Shown piece by piece: positions 1 to 7,026 of a stretch of DNA of 18,231 bases; position 1 is the first letter of the stretch; each line of letters starts with the position of its first letter. The position numbers and the translations under genes are program-made. This DNA comes from Actinomycetota bacterium (GTDB taxonomy: Bacteria > Actinomycetota > Actinomycetes > Streptosporangiales > Streptosporangiaceae), in contig PMST01000255.1 of assembly GCA_003168295.1 (NCBI GenBank), positions 1-18,231 on the forward strand, in the 5' to 3' direction. The notes under the pieces were generated by a model. That model searched no databases and had not been told where the DNA came from. It was given only the letters and a program-made list of their open reading frames with translations.

Positions 1-360
1 GAGCTTGAGCGGCACGTCCGCGAAAGGGTCGAGCGCGTAAGCGAGGGAGACACGGTGGTAGCCGTCCGCGATATCCCCCTCCGCTATGAGAACCGGAGAC
101 AGCTTCTCCCCGGCCAGCATCTTCTGCAGGTCTCTCAGCACGCCCGGGTCCGACAGCGACAGCGGGTCTCGCTGGGTCGCCCGCAGGATGTCGTTGGCGC
201 GGCGTTGGATGACCGGGAGCTTCTTCAGCTTCGCCGACACCTCCTGTGCCCGGCTCTCCCCAAAGCGGATACTGAGGTAGCTGGAGGCGGCGGCGTAGTC
301 GTGGTCGGCCACGTCCTTCCTCCACCGCAGATACTGGACGGCTCCTCCGGCAGTGGTCAT
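1..360 (-). CDS. Conserved protein with ParB-like DGYHR motif (3' end outside window)
   Basis: The reverse strand is open from an ATG at 358-360 to the left edge, giving 120 residues without a stop. The start is supported by a purine-rich GGGAGGAAGGG stretch just upstream (about 369-379). The visible protein begins MTTAGGAVQYLRW, has a helical middle with a QRRANDILRA stretch, and near residues 100-105 carries ADGYHR followed by VSLAYALDP. A D-G-x-H-R box followed by a helix resembles the ParB/sulfiredoxin-like fold, and I recall similar short unnamed proteins in actinomycete genomes. The function is not known to me. The C-terminus is cut by the window edge, so length cannot be compared with relatives. 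The neighbouring genes are broken and give no functional hint. Confidence 0.75.
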   Translation of the reverse strand, partial: MTTAGGAVQYLRWRKDVADHDYAAASSYLSIRFGESRAQEVSAKLKKLPVIQRRANDILRATQRDPLSLSDPGVLRDLQKMLAGEKLSPVLIAEGDIADGYHRVSLAYALDPFADVPLKL

Positions 361-410
361 TCGTCTTTCCCTTCCTCCCGTCCTGGTCCGCCGGACTCCG
401 GTTGGCGTGC

Positions 411-429
411 TGCGCTGCTTCTAAGCGCA
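411..429. promoter_or_regulatory. Short inverted repeat upstream of the ParB-like gene
   Basis: TGCGCT at 411-416 is matched by AGCGCA at 424-429 with a 7-base spacer, about 50 bases upstream of the minus-strand gene starting at 360. It could be an operator or a small hairpin in the leader. Six-base arms arise by chance in GC-rich DNA, so this is only a candidate. Confidence 0.2.
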
Positions 430-639
430 AGCATGAGCCTGCCGACGGCCAGGACACCATGGCCCCGGGAATGACGATCTGCACCAAGGCCGTTCAGCTC
501 TTCTACACCCTACGGCCCGTCCCGCGCCACAACTAGCTCACCACCACTGACCTGGCGCATTGCCCATTGGGTGGTAGCGCTGACCGGGACCTGCTCCTGA
601 GTTCGGTCAGTGACGACTGGAGTTGGAGCTATGGCGAAA

Positions 640-1290
640 GTTGGCGGTCCGGGGCTGGTAGCCGTGCACGAGGGCGTGGGCCAGGCTGGTTCCGCCGACG
701 CTCCGAACAGGGCGGGCACCAGGGCGATCACCACCACCCCGCCGATCCGCGACGCGGCGTCGTTGATGCCGGATGCCTCGCCGAGGTCGGCGTCACCGAT
801 CGCGGCCAGCACCGCGGCGGTGAGAGGGGTCACGGCCACCCCGGTGCCCAGACCCCACAGCAGGACCCAGGGCGGGATCGCGGTGGCATATCCCTCGTCA
901 GGATGCGCCACGGACAACAAGAATGCCACGGCCACGACCGCGACGCCGGCGACCATCATCCATCGCGGGCCGAACCGGGCGACCAGCGCTCCACTCACCG
1001 GCGCGAGCACCAGGAAGGCGGCCGATTCGGGGATCAGCGAGGCTCCGGCCTAGGCGGCCGAGTACCCCAGGTGCAGCTCGCACTGCAGGAAGATCAGGTA
1101 GCTCGCGGCGCCGAGGGCTCCGTAGAACAGCAGGGTCATCATGTTGATCGCGTCGAAATGGCGTGAGGCGAACAGCGACAGCTTGAGCATCGGGGCACAC
1201 CGGTGCCGCTCGGCCGGCCAGAGCGCGGCCAGGCAGGGGATCCCGACGGCCGCCACGGTCAGGAAGCCAGGCACGTCAGGATTCACACCT
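640..1290 (-). pseudogene. Broken MFS drug-efflux transporter (DHA2/EmrB-like), C-terminal remnant
   Basis: Read on the minus strand, the segment encodes late transmembrane helices of a DHA2-type MFS exporter. Visible pieces are PMLKLSLF, LTLLFYGALGAA-like text, SGALVARFGPRWMMV, and the C-terminal GINDAASRIGG block typical of the family. Three lesions are visible. A TAG stop (minus strand, 1050-1052) interrupts the frame between LGYSAA and AGASLIP, where relatives read straight through. After PALFGAS (about 690) the matching protein text continues in another frame as GGTSLAHALVHGYQP. The first half of the transporter is absent, since similarity stops near 1285 where unrelated sequence begins. 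Intact relatives are about 450-550 residues with 14 helices. The remnant cannot make a working pump. Confidence 0.8.
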
Positions 1291-1311
1291 ACACCGCGCC
1301 CGAAACGGGCT

Positions 1312-1659
1312 GGAGGGCTCACGATCGACCTACCCGAACACGGCGTTCTTGTCGCCCAGGACATCTTGTATAACAAGGTGCACCTCTTCATCGGCGACAA
1401 AGCCTTGGATGCGTGGAATGCCGCGATCGCCGCCCTCGAAGCGCGTCCCTACGATGTCATCCTGCCTGGCCACGGGCTCCCCGGCGACCGACGGCTCTAC
1501 AACATGGACCGGGCATGCCTGGCGTCGGCACTTACGGCATATGCCGAGGCCGACGGGCCCGATGACCTGAACGAACGGCTGGAGGCAGCTTTCCCGGACT
1601 ACGGCGGAACGGCCCTGCAGGGACTGCCGAACTTTTATCTGTTCCCGGCCCAGCGCTGA
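1312..1659 (+). pseudogene. C-terminal fragment of an MBL-fold metallo-hydrolase
   Basis: The plus-strand frame ending with TGA at 1657-1659 encodes about 115 residues matching the C-terminal part of metallo-beta-lactamase-fold hydrolases: LPEHGVLVAQDILYNKVH, then VILPGHGLPG, then a helical tail ending FPDYGGTALQGLPNFYLF. The GHG motif contains the last metal-binding histidine of the fold. The N-terminal HxHxDH metal site is missing. The frame is open further left (to 1141), but that part is only the antisense of the MFS remnant. No ribosome binding site or convincing start is seen at the junction. This is most simply a 5'-truncated gene; expression of a short product is possible but it could not form the metal centre. 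Confidence 0.75.
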
Positions 1660-1771
1660 CACCGCGCGCCGCCTGGGCGGTCAATGGCCTGAAGACGACT
1701 TTCCGGCGTCCGCCCTAGGCAGATGATTTCACGGCAGTACGAACGGTGGTTTCTCGACCGGGACGTTCACA

Positions 1772-1853
1772 CGCGCAAGTTGGTCTTCGTTCCTGGTTAC
1801 CGAGCGTTCTATACGGGGCATGGACAGTACGTTCCAATTAGTGACAATGGAGG
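1772..1853 (+). promoter_or_regulatory. Conserved leader element upstream of the CHAT cassette, duplicated at 14152
   Basis: This stretch lies 46-127 bases upstream of the first cassette gene and recurs, ungapped at first, at 14152-14220. From 1789 to 1840, 47 of 52 bases match 14169-14220, including an uninterrupted GGGGCATGGACAGTACGTTCC. Similarity weakens to the left (about 22 of 29 bases) and continues to the right with a one-base gap to about ATCGGCGC. Strong conservation in a diverged copy suggests a functional promoter or leader. A 50-codon frame (ATG 1723, TAA 1873-1875) and a second ATG at 1820 (MDSTFQLV) both cross it, so a leader peptide is possible. However, the copy has a stop just before the conserved part of the first frame, and neither frame has a good ribosome binding site. 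Confidence 0.5.
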
Positions 1854-1898
1854 CAATCGGCGCGAGCGGTACTAACGGAGCTCTGAGGGGGTGCCTTA

Positions 1899-3623
1899 GT
1901 GAACACGTCAGCGGAGTCGGCCGACGGGACCGCTGCGGCCGGGGACGGCACTGGAGCGCAACGGCCTTGGCGGCTGAGAAAGCGTCTTATCGCAGCCGGG
2001 TCGCACGAGGATAACCCGCTGATGTCAGCTCACGAGATCCCGAGTCGGCTCTTCGCACGGATGTGGCGAATCCTGGGGTTCGGAATGATGCACGCGCCGT
2101 CCCCACTGAGAAATCGGAGAGGAGAGCCGATCCGGGCGCGTGCCTGGCTAGAGAGCGCCCGGATCGAGGAACGTTATCAGTACAGCCAGGAGATTTCGCT
2201 AAACGCCGACGTGCGCGCGGAGGGGGAACCGACCGGACTGATCAAGCTCGTCCTTCCCTACGACGGAGACAAGTACTTCACCCGGCAGGCCCACCGGGAT
2301 GTGACCGGCGCGCGGCACGGCGGCGCCAGTCCAGCGGGCGAAGCCATCGTCGGCTTCCTGGCGCTCACCGACTACGAGAAGACCGGGCTCGAAGGGTCGC
2401 TTGGGCTGCAGGGCAATTACGGCTCTGTTCCGGTCCGGGTGCGTCTGCCTGCTCCGCCCGAGGCTGGGGAGGCAGATGAGCTCCTCGCGGATGGCACCGC
2501 CTGCGTGGTCTCGCAGGAATACCGGCCGCAAGTACCCAAGATCGTTCCGGCGCATATCGATATCGATCTGGACGATCCCGATACAGCCGAATCTAGCGGA
2601 GTAGCGCGGCGCGGTCGCGTCGCCGTAGACGGGTTCTCCGACATGGCGGTGCGCCGGGAGGCGCGGGCGAAGGTGATTCAGAGGTCTCCCGAACGGCAAC
2701 TCGAGTTCAAACCGGCCCTGTGGTTGCGCATGACCGTGCGGCTGCACCTTCCGCGGGCGCAGAAGGATGGCGTGGAGGCTGAGGTCAGCAAAGTCTTCAT
2801 AAGCTGGCCCACGCACACGTCGCTGAGATCGCTGATGCTGCATACGAATGGGCATGCTCAGCTCCGGTACAACCCCGAGGAGGAACACGAAGACCGCAAG
2901 GGCGGCCTGGAATGGTCAGGCGTTCCTATGAAAGTTGAGGATGCGGACCCTGACTCGGATCAGGTTCCTGTCTCTCCCAGTCCGGAGGACGACGTTGTCA
3001 CCCTGAGCAGCGGCGAGATGATGCTGTCGATATCCAAGCCCGGCGATCTATACAAGGAGGAGGAACTCAGCGGCTGGGTCGAAGTGAAGGTCAACCGTCT
3101 GCTGTCGGGCATGAACGCCCGCCTTTACGATGCGGCCGGAAAGCAGTACCCGCTTCGTCGGCCCGGGCTGAAGCTGAAAAGCATCGTCACAACCGAGTTC
3201 TCGATGGCGCTCTACGATGCCTTCGTCCGGCGCACGATGTCGCCTTATCAGTGGCTCTACTTTGACGAGGTAATCCCCAGTGAGATGCGCGTCGACGACA
3301 TCATGATGGCGCTGAGGAACCGGGGGTTCAGTGTGAAGGCGCCGGGTGGCGTCAATCCGGAGAGCTGCTGGATCATTGCGGATCGCGCGCACGGACCGGA
3401 TTGGCTGAGCCTCGCCTTGTTTGTCAGGGGTGCGCGATATAGGGCACACCGCGAACGGGTTGTTCCGGGTGGCATGACGTACCGGACTTCGGTCGACAGC
3501 GGCGAACTGAGGATCTACGTCTACGGCTCGCTGCGCGCGGAGAGCAAGCCAGTGGTCCGTGAGATTAACGCGCTGCGCCGGGCACTGCGCGAGCGATTCG
3601 ATCGCCTCCCGGCTGGGCGCTGA
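1899..3623 (+). CDS. Unrecognised 574-aa protein, first gene of the CHAT cassette
   Basis: The chosen start is GTG 1899, preceded seven bases upstream by GAGGGGG (1885-1891). I do not recognise the protein as a named family. It has no signal peptide and no membrane segment. Residues 1-40 are low-complexity, and about 95-345 look beta-rich with alternating hydrophobic strands. Residues 325-372 form an acidic linker, and about 373-574 form a second region ending in a basic amphipathic helix. That C-terminal region resembles the same region of the next gene. Without gaps both read L-S-I at 376-378, G382, S-G at 391-392 and L-S-G at 402-404. Later a V-x-P...A...G-x-x-V-K block and an R-I-x-V-x-G strand also match. 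It is therefore probably a soluble paralogue of the membrane-anchored protein downstream. The gap to the next gene is only 14 bases, so they form one operon. The role is unknown; partner or substrate of the CHAT protease is an inference. Confidence 0.85.
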   Translation: MNTSAESADGTAAAGDGTGAQRPWRLRKRLIAAGSHEDNPLMSAHEIPSRLFARMWRILGFGMMHAPSPLRNRRGEPIRARAWLESARIEERYQYSQEISLNADVRAEGEPTGLIKLVLPYDGDKYFTRQAHRDVTGARHGGASPAGEAIVGFLALTDYEKTGLEGSLGLQGNYGSVPVRVRLPAPPEAGEADELLADGTACVVSQEYRPQVPKIVPAHIDIDLDDPDTAESSGVARRGRVAVDGFSDMAVRREARAKVIQRSPERQLEFKPALWLRMTVRLHLPRAQKDGVEAEVSKVFISWPTHTSLRSLMLHTNGHAQLRYNPEEEHEDRKGGLEWSGVPMKVEDADPDSDQVPVSPSPEDDVVTLSSGEMMLSISKPGDLYKEEELSGWVEVKVNRLLSGMNARLYDAAGKQYPLRRPGLKLKSIVTTEFSMALYDAFVRRTMSPYQWLYFDEVIPSEMRVDDIMMALRNRGFSVKAPGGVNPESCWIIADRAHGPDWLSLALFVRGARYRAHRERVVPGGMTYRTSVDSGELRIYVYGSLRAESKPVVREINALRRALRERFDRLPAGR

Positions 3624-3637
3624 TCCAGGGAGATGAC

Positions 3638-5413
3638 GTGGAGGTTACCGTCGAACCGCGGGCCCCGGTGATCCGCTGCTATAAGTGCGGCTCATCGTAT
3701 GTTTCAGCGCTCTGCCACCATTGCTGGCGGCCGGGATGCGCGAAACACGTCGTGGCTTCGCCGAGATGGGCGGAAAAGCTGTTCGGCAGGGAAGGCGGCG
3801 GCCAGGGCCTGCAGAAGATCCGGGCCCGCCACTGCGGCGACTGCAGCCACATCCGGGCCGGAACGGCCGGGACCACCAGGCTCTGGTTCACGGCAGGGGT
3901 TGCCGGTGTCGGGCTCGCCGTGATCGGTTTCATCATCGTCGGGCTGAGCCCGGTTGCCGGGCTGGTCCTTCTCCTAGTCGGCGGAATATGCGCCACCTTT
4001 GCCTATACGCGCGTCCGCCGCGCCGCGGCCCGTGCCCGGTTGAGCATGCCGGTACCGCTTTACCCCAAGGTGACGGACGTTCAGGTGCTTGAGCAACTGC
4101 GAGGAGAGATTACTCTCTCGGCAGACGACGGGGAGTACCGGACCGTGCTCGAGCCGGTCGAGGGCACGGCCAGCATGACCCTCACGTTCGGTGGGCCTGA
4201 TCGCGATCGGGTGCGGCGTCGGCGCACGCGCCTGCAGGTACCGGACGCCGAGGTGCGATACTGCGCCGGGCGCCTCGCCCTTCGGGGCCAGTTCGGTATC
4301 AAGACCGGAGAGCAGATCGAGGGCCCGGTCTTGGCGCTCGATGGCGACCCCGCCGACTACCCGGTATTCCGCGCCGACGACCCGCCTTCGTCCAGCGCAT
4401 GGAAATTCGCCCGGCGTTACAAGCTGAACGCTGAGCCGGACATCAGCTCCGGCCCGGTCTGGATCATCCCGTCGGTTGTCCCCGAGTCGGACCGCCGCGC
4501 CCTCGAACTCGACGTCCAATGGGTTGAGTTCGGGCCCGACGAGGATAAGCCGCTCAGCCTGAACATGATAGAACTGCTTAGGCTCGAGGTTCCCGTGAGC
4601 TGGGGAGAAATTCGCGGCTGGGCGATTCTTCAGGATGTGCGCGTGCCTCCGCGGGCGGTGAGCGGACTCACGGCAGACGGACACCGGTCGCTTGAATTGA
4701 GACGGCTATACCCGGGTAAGCAGGGAAAAGAAGGCGATGAACGCCGGATTATGCGGCTGACGCTTTCGATCCAGTTCGAAGGCCAGGTCAATCCGGAGGA
4801 TGAGATATCCGGACAGCTCGAAGCCGCTATGCAGGGAACGCTCTCCGGGGTAACCGGAGTATGGCTGTCCAACTCGCTCGGCGCGCGCCGGGGTCATACG
4901 GGAGAAGCCACGATCAAGACGCGCCTGGACATGAACTTCAGGCTGAGCCTGGCGAGCATCCGCTATCAGGCTATCCGCGTGGTTCCGGATCGCGCGGCGG
5001 AGGATAGCGACCGCGATAGCTATGCGGACGAATTCGCCGTGGTCCCGGGGGACGAGACGGTGATCGCGCTGACGAACGCGATGAGCGAGGAAGGCTATTA
5101 CGTCAAGCACGTGATCGAGAATCCGCCCCGCAGCGGTCGGCGGGCCGATCTGGTGCAGCGTTACTGGGATATCGCGGGCAGGCGGTATGAGGGTGTCTAT
5201 CCGATTGACTTTCACATCATCCTTACCGGCGAGGAAGTTTACAGCGGTGAGATCCGCCCTGAGCGCGGTACCACCAAGGTCCGGATTGTGGTCAAGGGCG
5301 CCTTCACCGATGACGAGATGGATACCCGTATCGGTGACGAATGGAAGCGGCTCCGTGAGCTGGCGCTGGAGACATTGGGACACCCAGATTCCGCGGCGAG
5401 CGCGCCGGACTGA
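3638..5413 (+). CDS. B-box-like zinc finger protein with membrane hairpin, CHAT cassette
   Basis: The GTG start at 3638 has AGGGAG at 3627-3632. The 591-aa product opens with a zinc-binding pattern: C14, C17, C26, C29, C34, H37, C66, C69, with H65 and H71 nearby. The spacing (CxxC, CxxC, C-x4-C, C-x2-H, CxxC) is like a B-box or cross-brace finger. Two hydrophobic segments follow, about 82-102 and 105-124, separated by a short SP turn. Basic stretches lie on both sides, so the finger and the large C-terminal part should both face the cytoplasm. Residues about 150-450 appear beta-rich. Residues about 465-585 form an alpha/beta-looking C-terminal region resembling that of the preceding gene. No catalytic motif is recognised. 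A small fragment matching codons for HIILTGEEVYSG (5213-5248) is repeated at 14258. It is likely a membrane-anchored sensor or effector for the CHAT protease (inference). Confidence 0.85.
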   Translation: MEVTVEPRAPVIRCYKCGSSYVSALCHHCWRPGCAKHVVASPRWAEKLFGREGGGQGLQKIRARHCGDCSHIRAGTAGTTRLWFTAGVAGVGLAVIGFIIVGLSPVAGLVLLLVGGICATFAYTRVRRAAARARLSMPVPLYPKVTDVQVLEQLRGEITLSADDGEYRTVLEPVEGTASMTLTFGGPDRDRVRRRRTRLQVPDAEVRYCAGRLALRGQFGIKTGEQIEGPVLALDGDPADYPVFRADDPPSSSAWKFARRYKLNAEPDISSGPVWIIPSVVPESDRRALELDVQWVEFGPDEDKPLSLNMIELLRLEVPVSWGEIRGWAILQDVRVPPRAVSGLTADGHRSLELRRLYPGKQGKEGDERRIMRLTLSIQFEGQVNPEDEISGQLEAAMQGTLSGVTGVWLSNSLGARRGHTGEATIKTRLDMNFRLSLASIRYQAIRVVPDRAAEDSDRDSYADEFAVVPGDETVIALTNAMSEEGYYVKHVIENPPRSGRRADLVQRYWDIAGRRYEGVYPIDFHIILTGEEVYSGEIRPERGTTKVRIVVKGAFTDDEMDTRIGDEWKRLRELALETLGHPDSAASAPD

Positions 5414-5431
5414 GGCATGCGGGAGGCGATT

Positions 5432-5656
5432 GTGACCTGGGAATGCGCCGAGTGCAATGTCGATGATCGGCAGAACGGAATCGACGGGGTCTGCCATCAC
5501 TGCGGCAAGCCGCTTTGCCGCAGCGACCAGGTACTGATCCCTGACGAAGCTTTCGCGGCTTCTCCGGGCGAAGCGAGCCAGCTAGCAGTGCACTGCCGGG
5601 CATGCCGGCGGCAGCATCATTCTGTTGGTGCCCGGCTGGGGAGGAAACGCCGATGA
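5432..5656 (+). CDS. Small stand-alone B-box-like zinc finger protein
   Basis: The frame opens at ATG 5417, but GGGAGG at 5421-5426 lies inside it and sits five bases before an in-frame GTG at 5432. I therefore prefer GTG 5432, giving 74 residues. Putative zinc ligands are C5, C8, C21, C24, C29, D32, C55 and C58. This repeats the layout of the finger at the N-terminus of the preceding protein (CxxC, CxxC, C, sixth ligand, CxxC), with aspartate in place of histidine at the sixth position. Both share a V/L-C-H-H-C-x-x-P core. The tail is basic (RLGRKRR). Its stop overlaps the start of the CHAT gene as ATGA (5653-5656), implying translational coupling. A bridging or adaptor role between the membrane protein and the protease is plausible but not shown by the sequence. 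Confidence 0.8.
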   Translation: MTWECAECNVDDRQNGIDGVCHHCGKPLCRSDQVLIPDEAFAASPGEASQLAVHCRACRRQHHSVGARLGRKRR

Positions 5657-6927
5657 TCGAGGTCACCGTATCGCCCGCGAGGATTCCCGCCGGCGTCGCC
5701 GATCTGGAGATCCGCCTAGAAAACACAGGACGGGAGACGTGCCTGAACATCATTTTCATGATCAGGCTTCCGGTCGGGATCATGCGGCTTCGCGGTCAGG
5801 ACAGGATCACGGTGAGCAAACTACCCCCGGGCCAGTCCATTAGTTACCCGCTCCGCGTCCGGGCTGACAGCGGCGGATGTTACCGGCTGACGAGCCCGAA
5901 CTTCTCTTACCGAGATCACTCCGGCCATGCCCACCGCGTGACCGGCTTCACCGCCGAGATCACGGTGGATGCGGAACCAGTTCGAGCGCCTGAACCGAAG
6001 GTCGCCGCCGAATTGCAGACCACGGAGCTGCCGTTGGGTGAATGGAGTACCTTGCGCGGGCGCGTCAGCAACGTGGGTGAAGTCGATGTTTCAGCAGTGG
6101 AGATCATCCTGTCCGGACAGGTCACCACCGAGAATCGCAGCAAGGCCTTCGCCGTGGAGCAATTGAGGGCAGGCGCCTCCGTGGATGCATCGTTTTTCGT
6201 GCGCGCCCAGGAGGCAGGTGCGCAGGTGCCGATTCATCTTGACATTGCTTACAGCGGGGTCGGCCGACGCCATCGCAGCACCACGACTAGGACGGTAAGC
6301 GTAAGAAGCAATCCGCAGACGGGGGCCGCGCCCGCCCACAATCCCGGCCCGAGCGTAAAGATCCTCTTTTTCGGGGCCAATCCTCTGGGCACGCCATCGC
6401 TCCGGGTCGACGAGGAGATACGCGAGATCCAGCAAGCTATTAAGCAGGGCAGGGAACGAGACCACATCGTGGTGAGGAGTGAGTGGGCGGTCCGCCCCCA
6501 CGACATCACTCAGGTTCTCCTCGATTTCCAGCCGGAGTTCGTCCACTTCGCCGGCCACGGTGGTGGTAAGGAGGGAAGCATCGTGGTCGAAGACGATATC
6601 GGGCATGCGCACATCATCCCGGTGGATGGGTTGGTGCAGGCATTCAAAGCGGTCGGGCGGGATGTGCGCTGTGTCATAGTCAACGCGTGCCGTACGGAAC
6701 TGCTTGCGCAGGCACTGACCGCGGTAGTTCCGTGCGTTATCGGCATGCGGCAGCCCGTGGGTGACCGGTCAGCGATCCGCTTCAGCGTCGGCTTTTACCA
6801 GGCCCTGGCCGCTGGTAAGCCAGTCGAAACGGCATTTGATGTCGGTGTAGCCCAGTTGATGATGACGCCTGACGGTGATGATGCCCTCGCACCGCTGCTG
6901 CTTCATGGCCGCGAGGGAGCATGCTAG
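5653..6927 (+). CDS. CHAT-domain caspase-like protease with two N-terminal Ig-like domains
   Basis: Start ATG 5653 follows GGGAGG (5638-5643) and overlaps the previous stop; the frame is open back to 5602, but that start lies inside the upstream gene. The 424-aa product has three parts. Residues 1-105 and about 115-216 are beta-sandwich, Ig-like repeats with LENTG- and VSNVGE-type turns, like CARDB/NEW3 domains. Residues about 235-424 are a CHAT domain. It begins VKILFFGANP, carries the catalytic histidine in VHFAGHG (H302), and the catalytic cysteine in VIVNACRT (C346), followed by a V-I-G-M strand. CHAT proteins are clan CD cysteine peptidases related to caspases and separases, and several act in bacterial defence or cell death by cleaving a partner. 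The Ig-like part probably recruits the target or tethers the protease. No signal peptide is seen, so it should be cytosolic. Substrate and trigger are unknown. Confidence 0.92.
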   Translation: MIEVTVSPARIPAGVADLEIRLENTGRETCLNIIFMIRLPVGIMRLRGQDRITVSKLPPGQSISYPLRVRADSGGCYRLTSPNFSYRDHSGHAHRVTGFTAEITVDAEPVRAPEPKVAAELQTTELPLGEWSTLRGRVSNVGEVDVSAVEIILSGQVTTENRSKAFAVEQLRAGASVDASFFVRAQEAGAQVPIHLDIAYSGVGRRHRSTTTRTVSVRSNPQTGAAPAHNPGPSVKILFFGANPLGTPSLRVDEEIREIQQAIKQGRERDHIVVRSEWAVRPHDITQVLLDFQPEFVHFAGHGGGKEGSIVVEDDIGHAHIIPVDGLVQAFKAVGRDVRCVIVNACRTELLAQALTAVVPCVIGMRQPVGDRSAIRFSVGFYQALAAGKPVETAFDVGVAQLMMTPDGDDALAPLLLHGREGAC

Positions 6928-6945
6928 CGCCGCCCAGTCGCGAGG

Positions 6946-6959
6946 GGCCGTTACCGGCC
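6946..6959 (+). terminator. Weak hairpin after the CHAT gene
   Basis: GGCCG, a TTAC loop and CGGCC form a perfect five-base stem 18 bases after the CHAT stop. There is no T-tract, so termination is uncertain. The gap to the next plus-strand gene is only about 100 bases. Confidence 0.25.
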
Positions 6960-7026
6960 GCTGACCTGGGGCATACGCTCGGGGGGTTGGCGGCCCGCCG
7001 CTGCCTGACGATGAGTGGAGATACGC

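Noticed and set aside
55..474. Long plus-strand open frame of 139 codons
   Set aside because: It is antisense to the ParB-like gene, which has a good ribosome binding site and a recognisable motif; the plus-strand translation is arginine/serine-rich with no pattern.
1822..1838. LexA-type SOS box in the cassette leader
   Set aside because: The GTTC half is present but the partner half reads GACA rather than GAAC, so the site does not fit the actinobacterial consensus.
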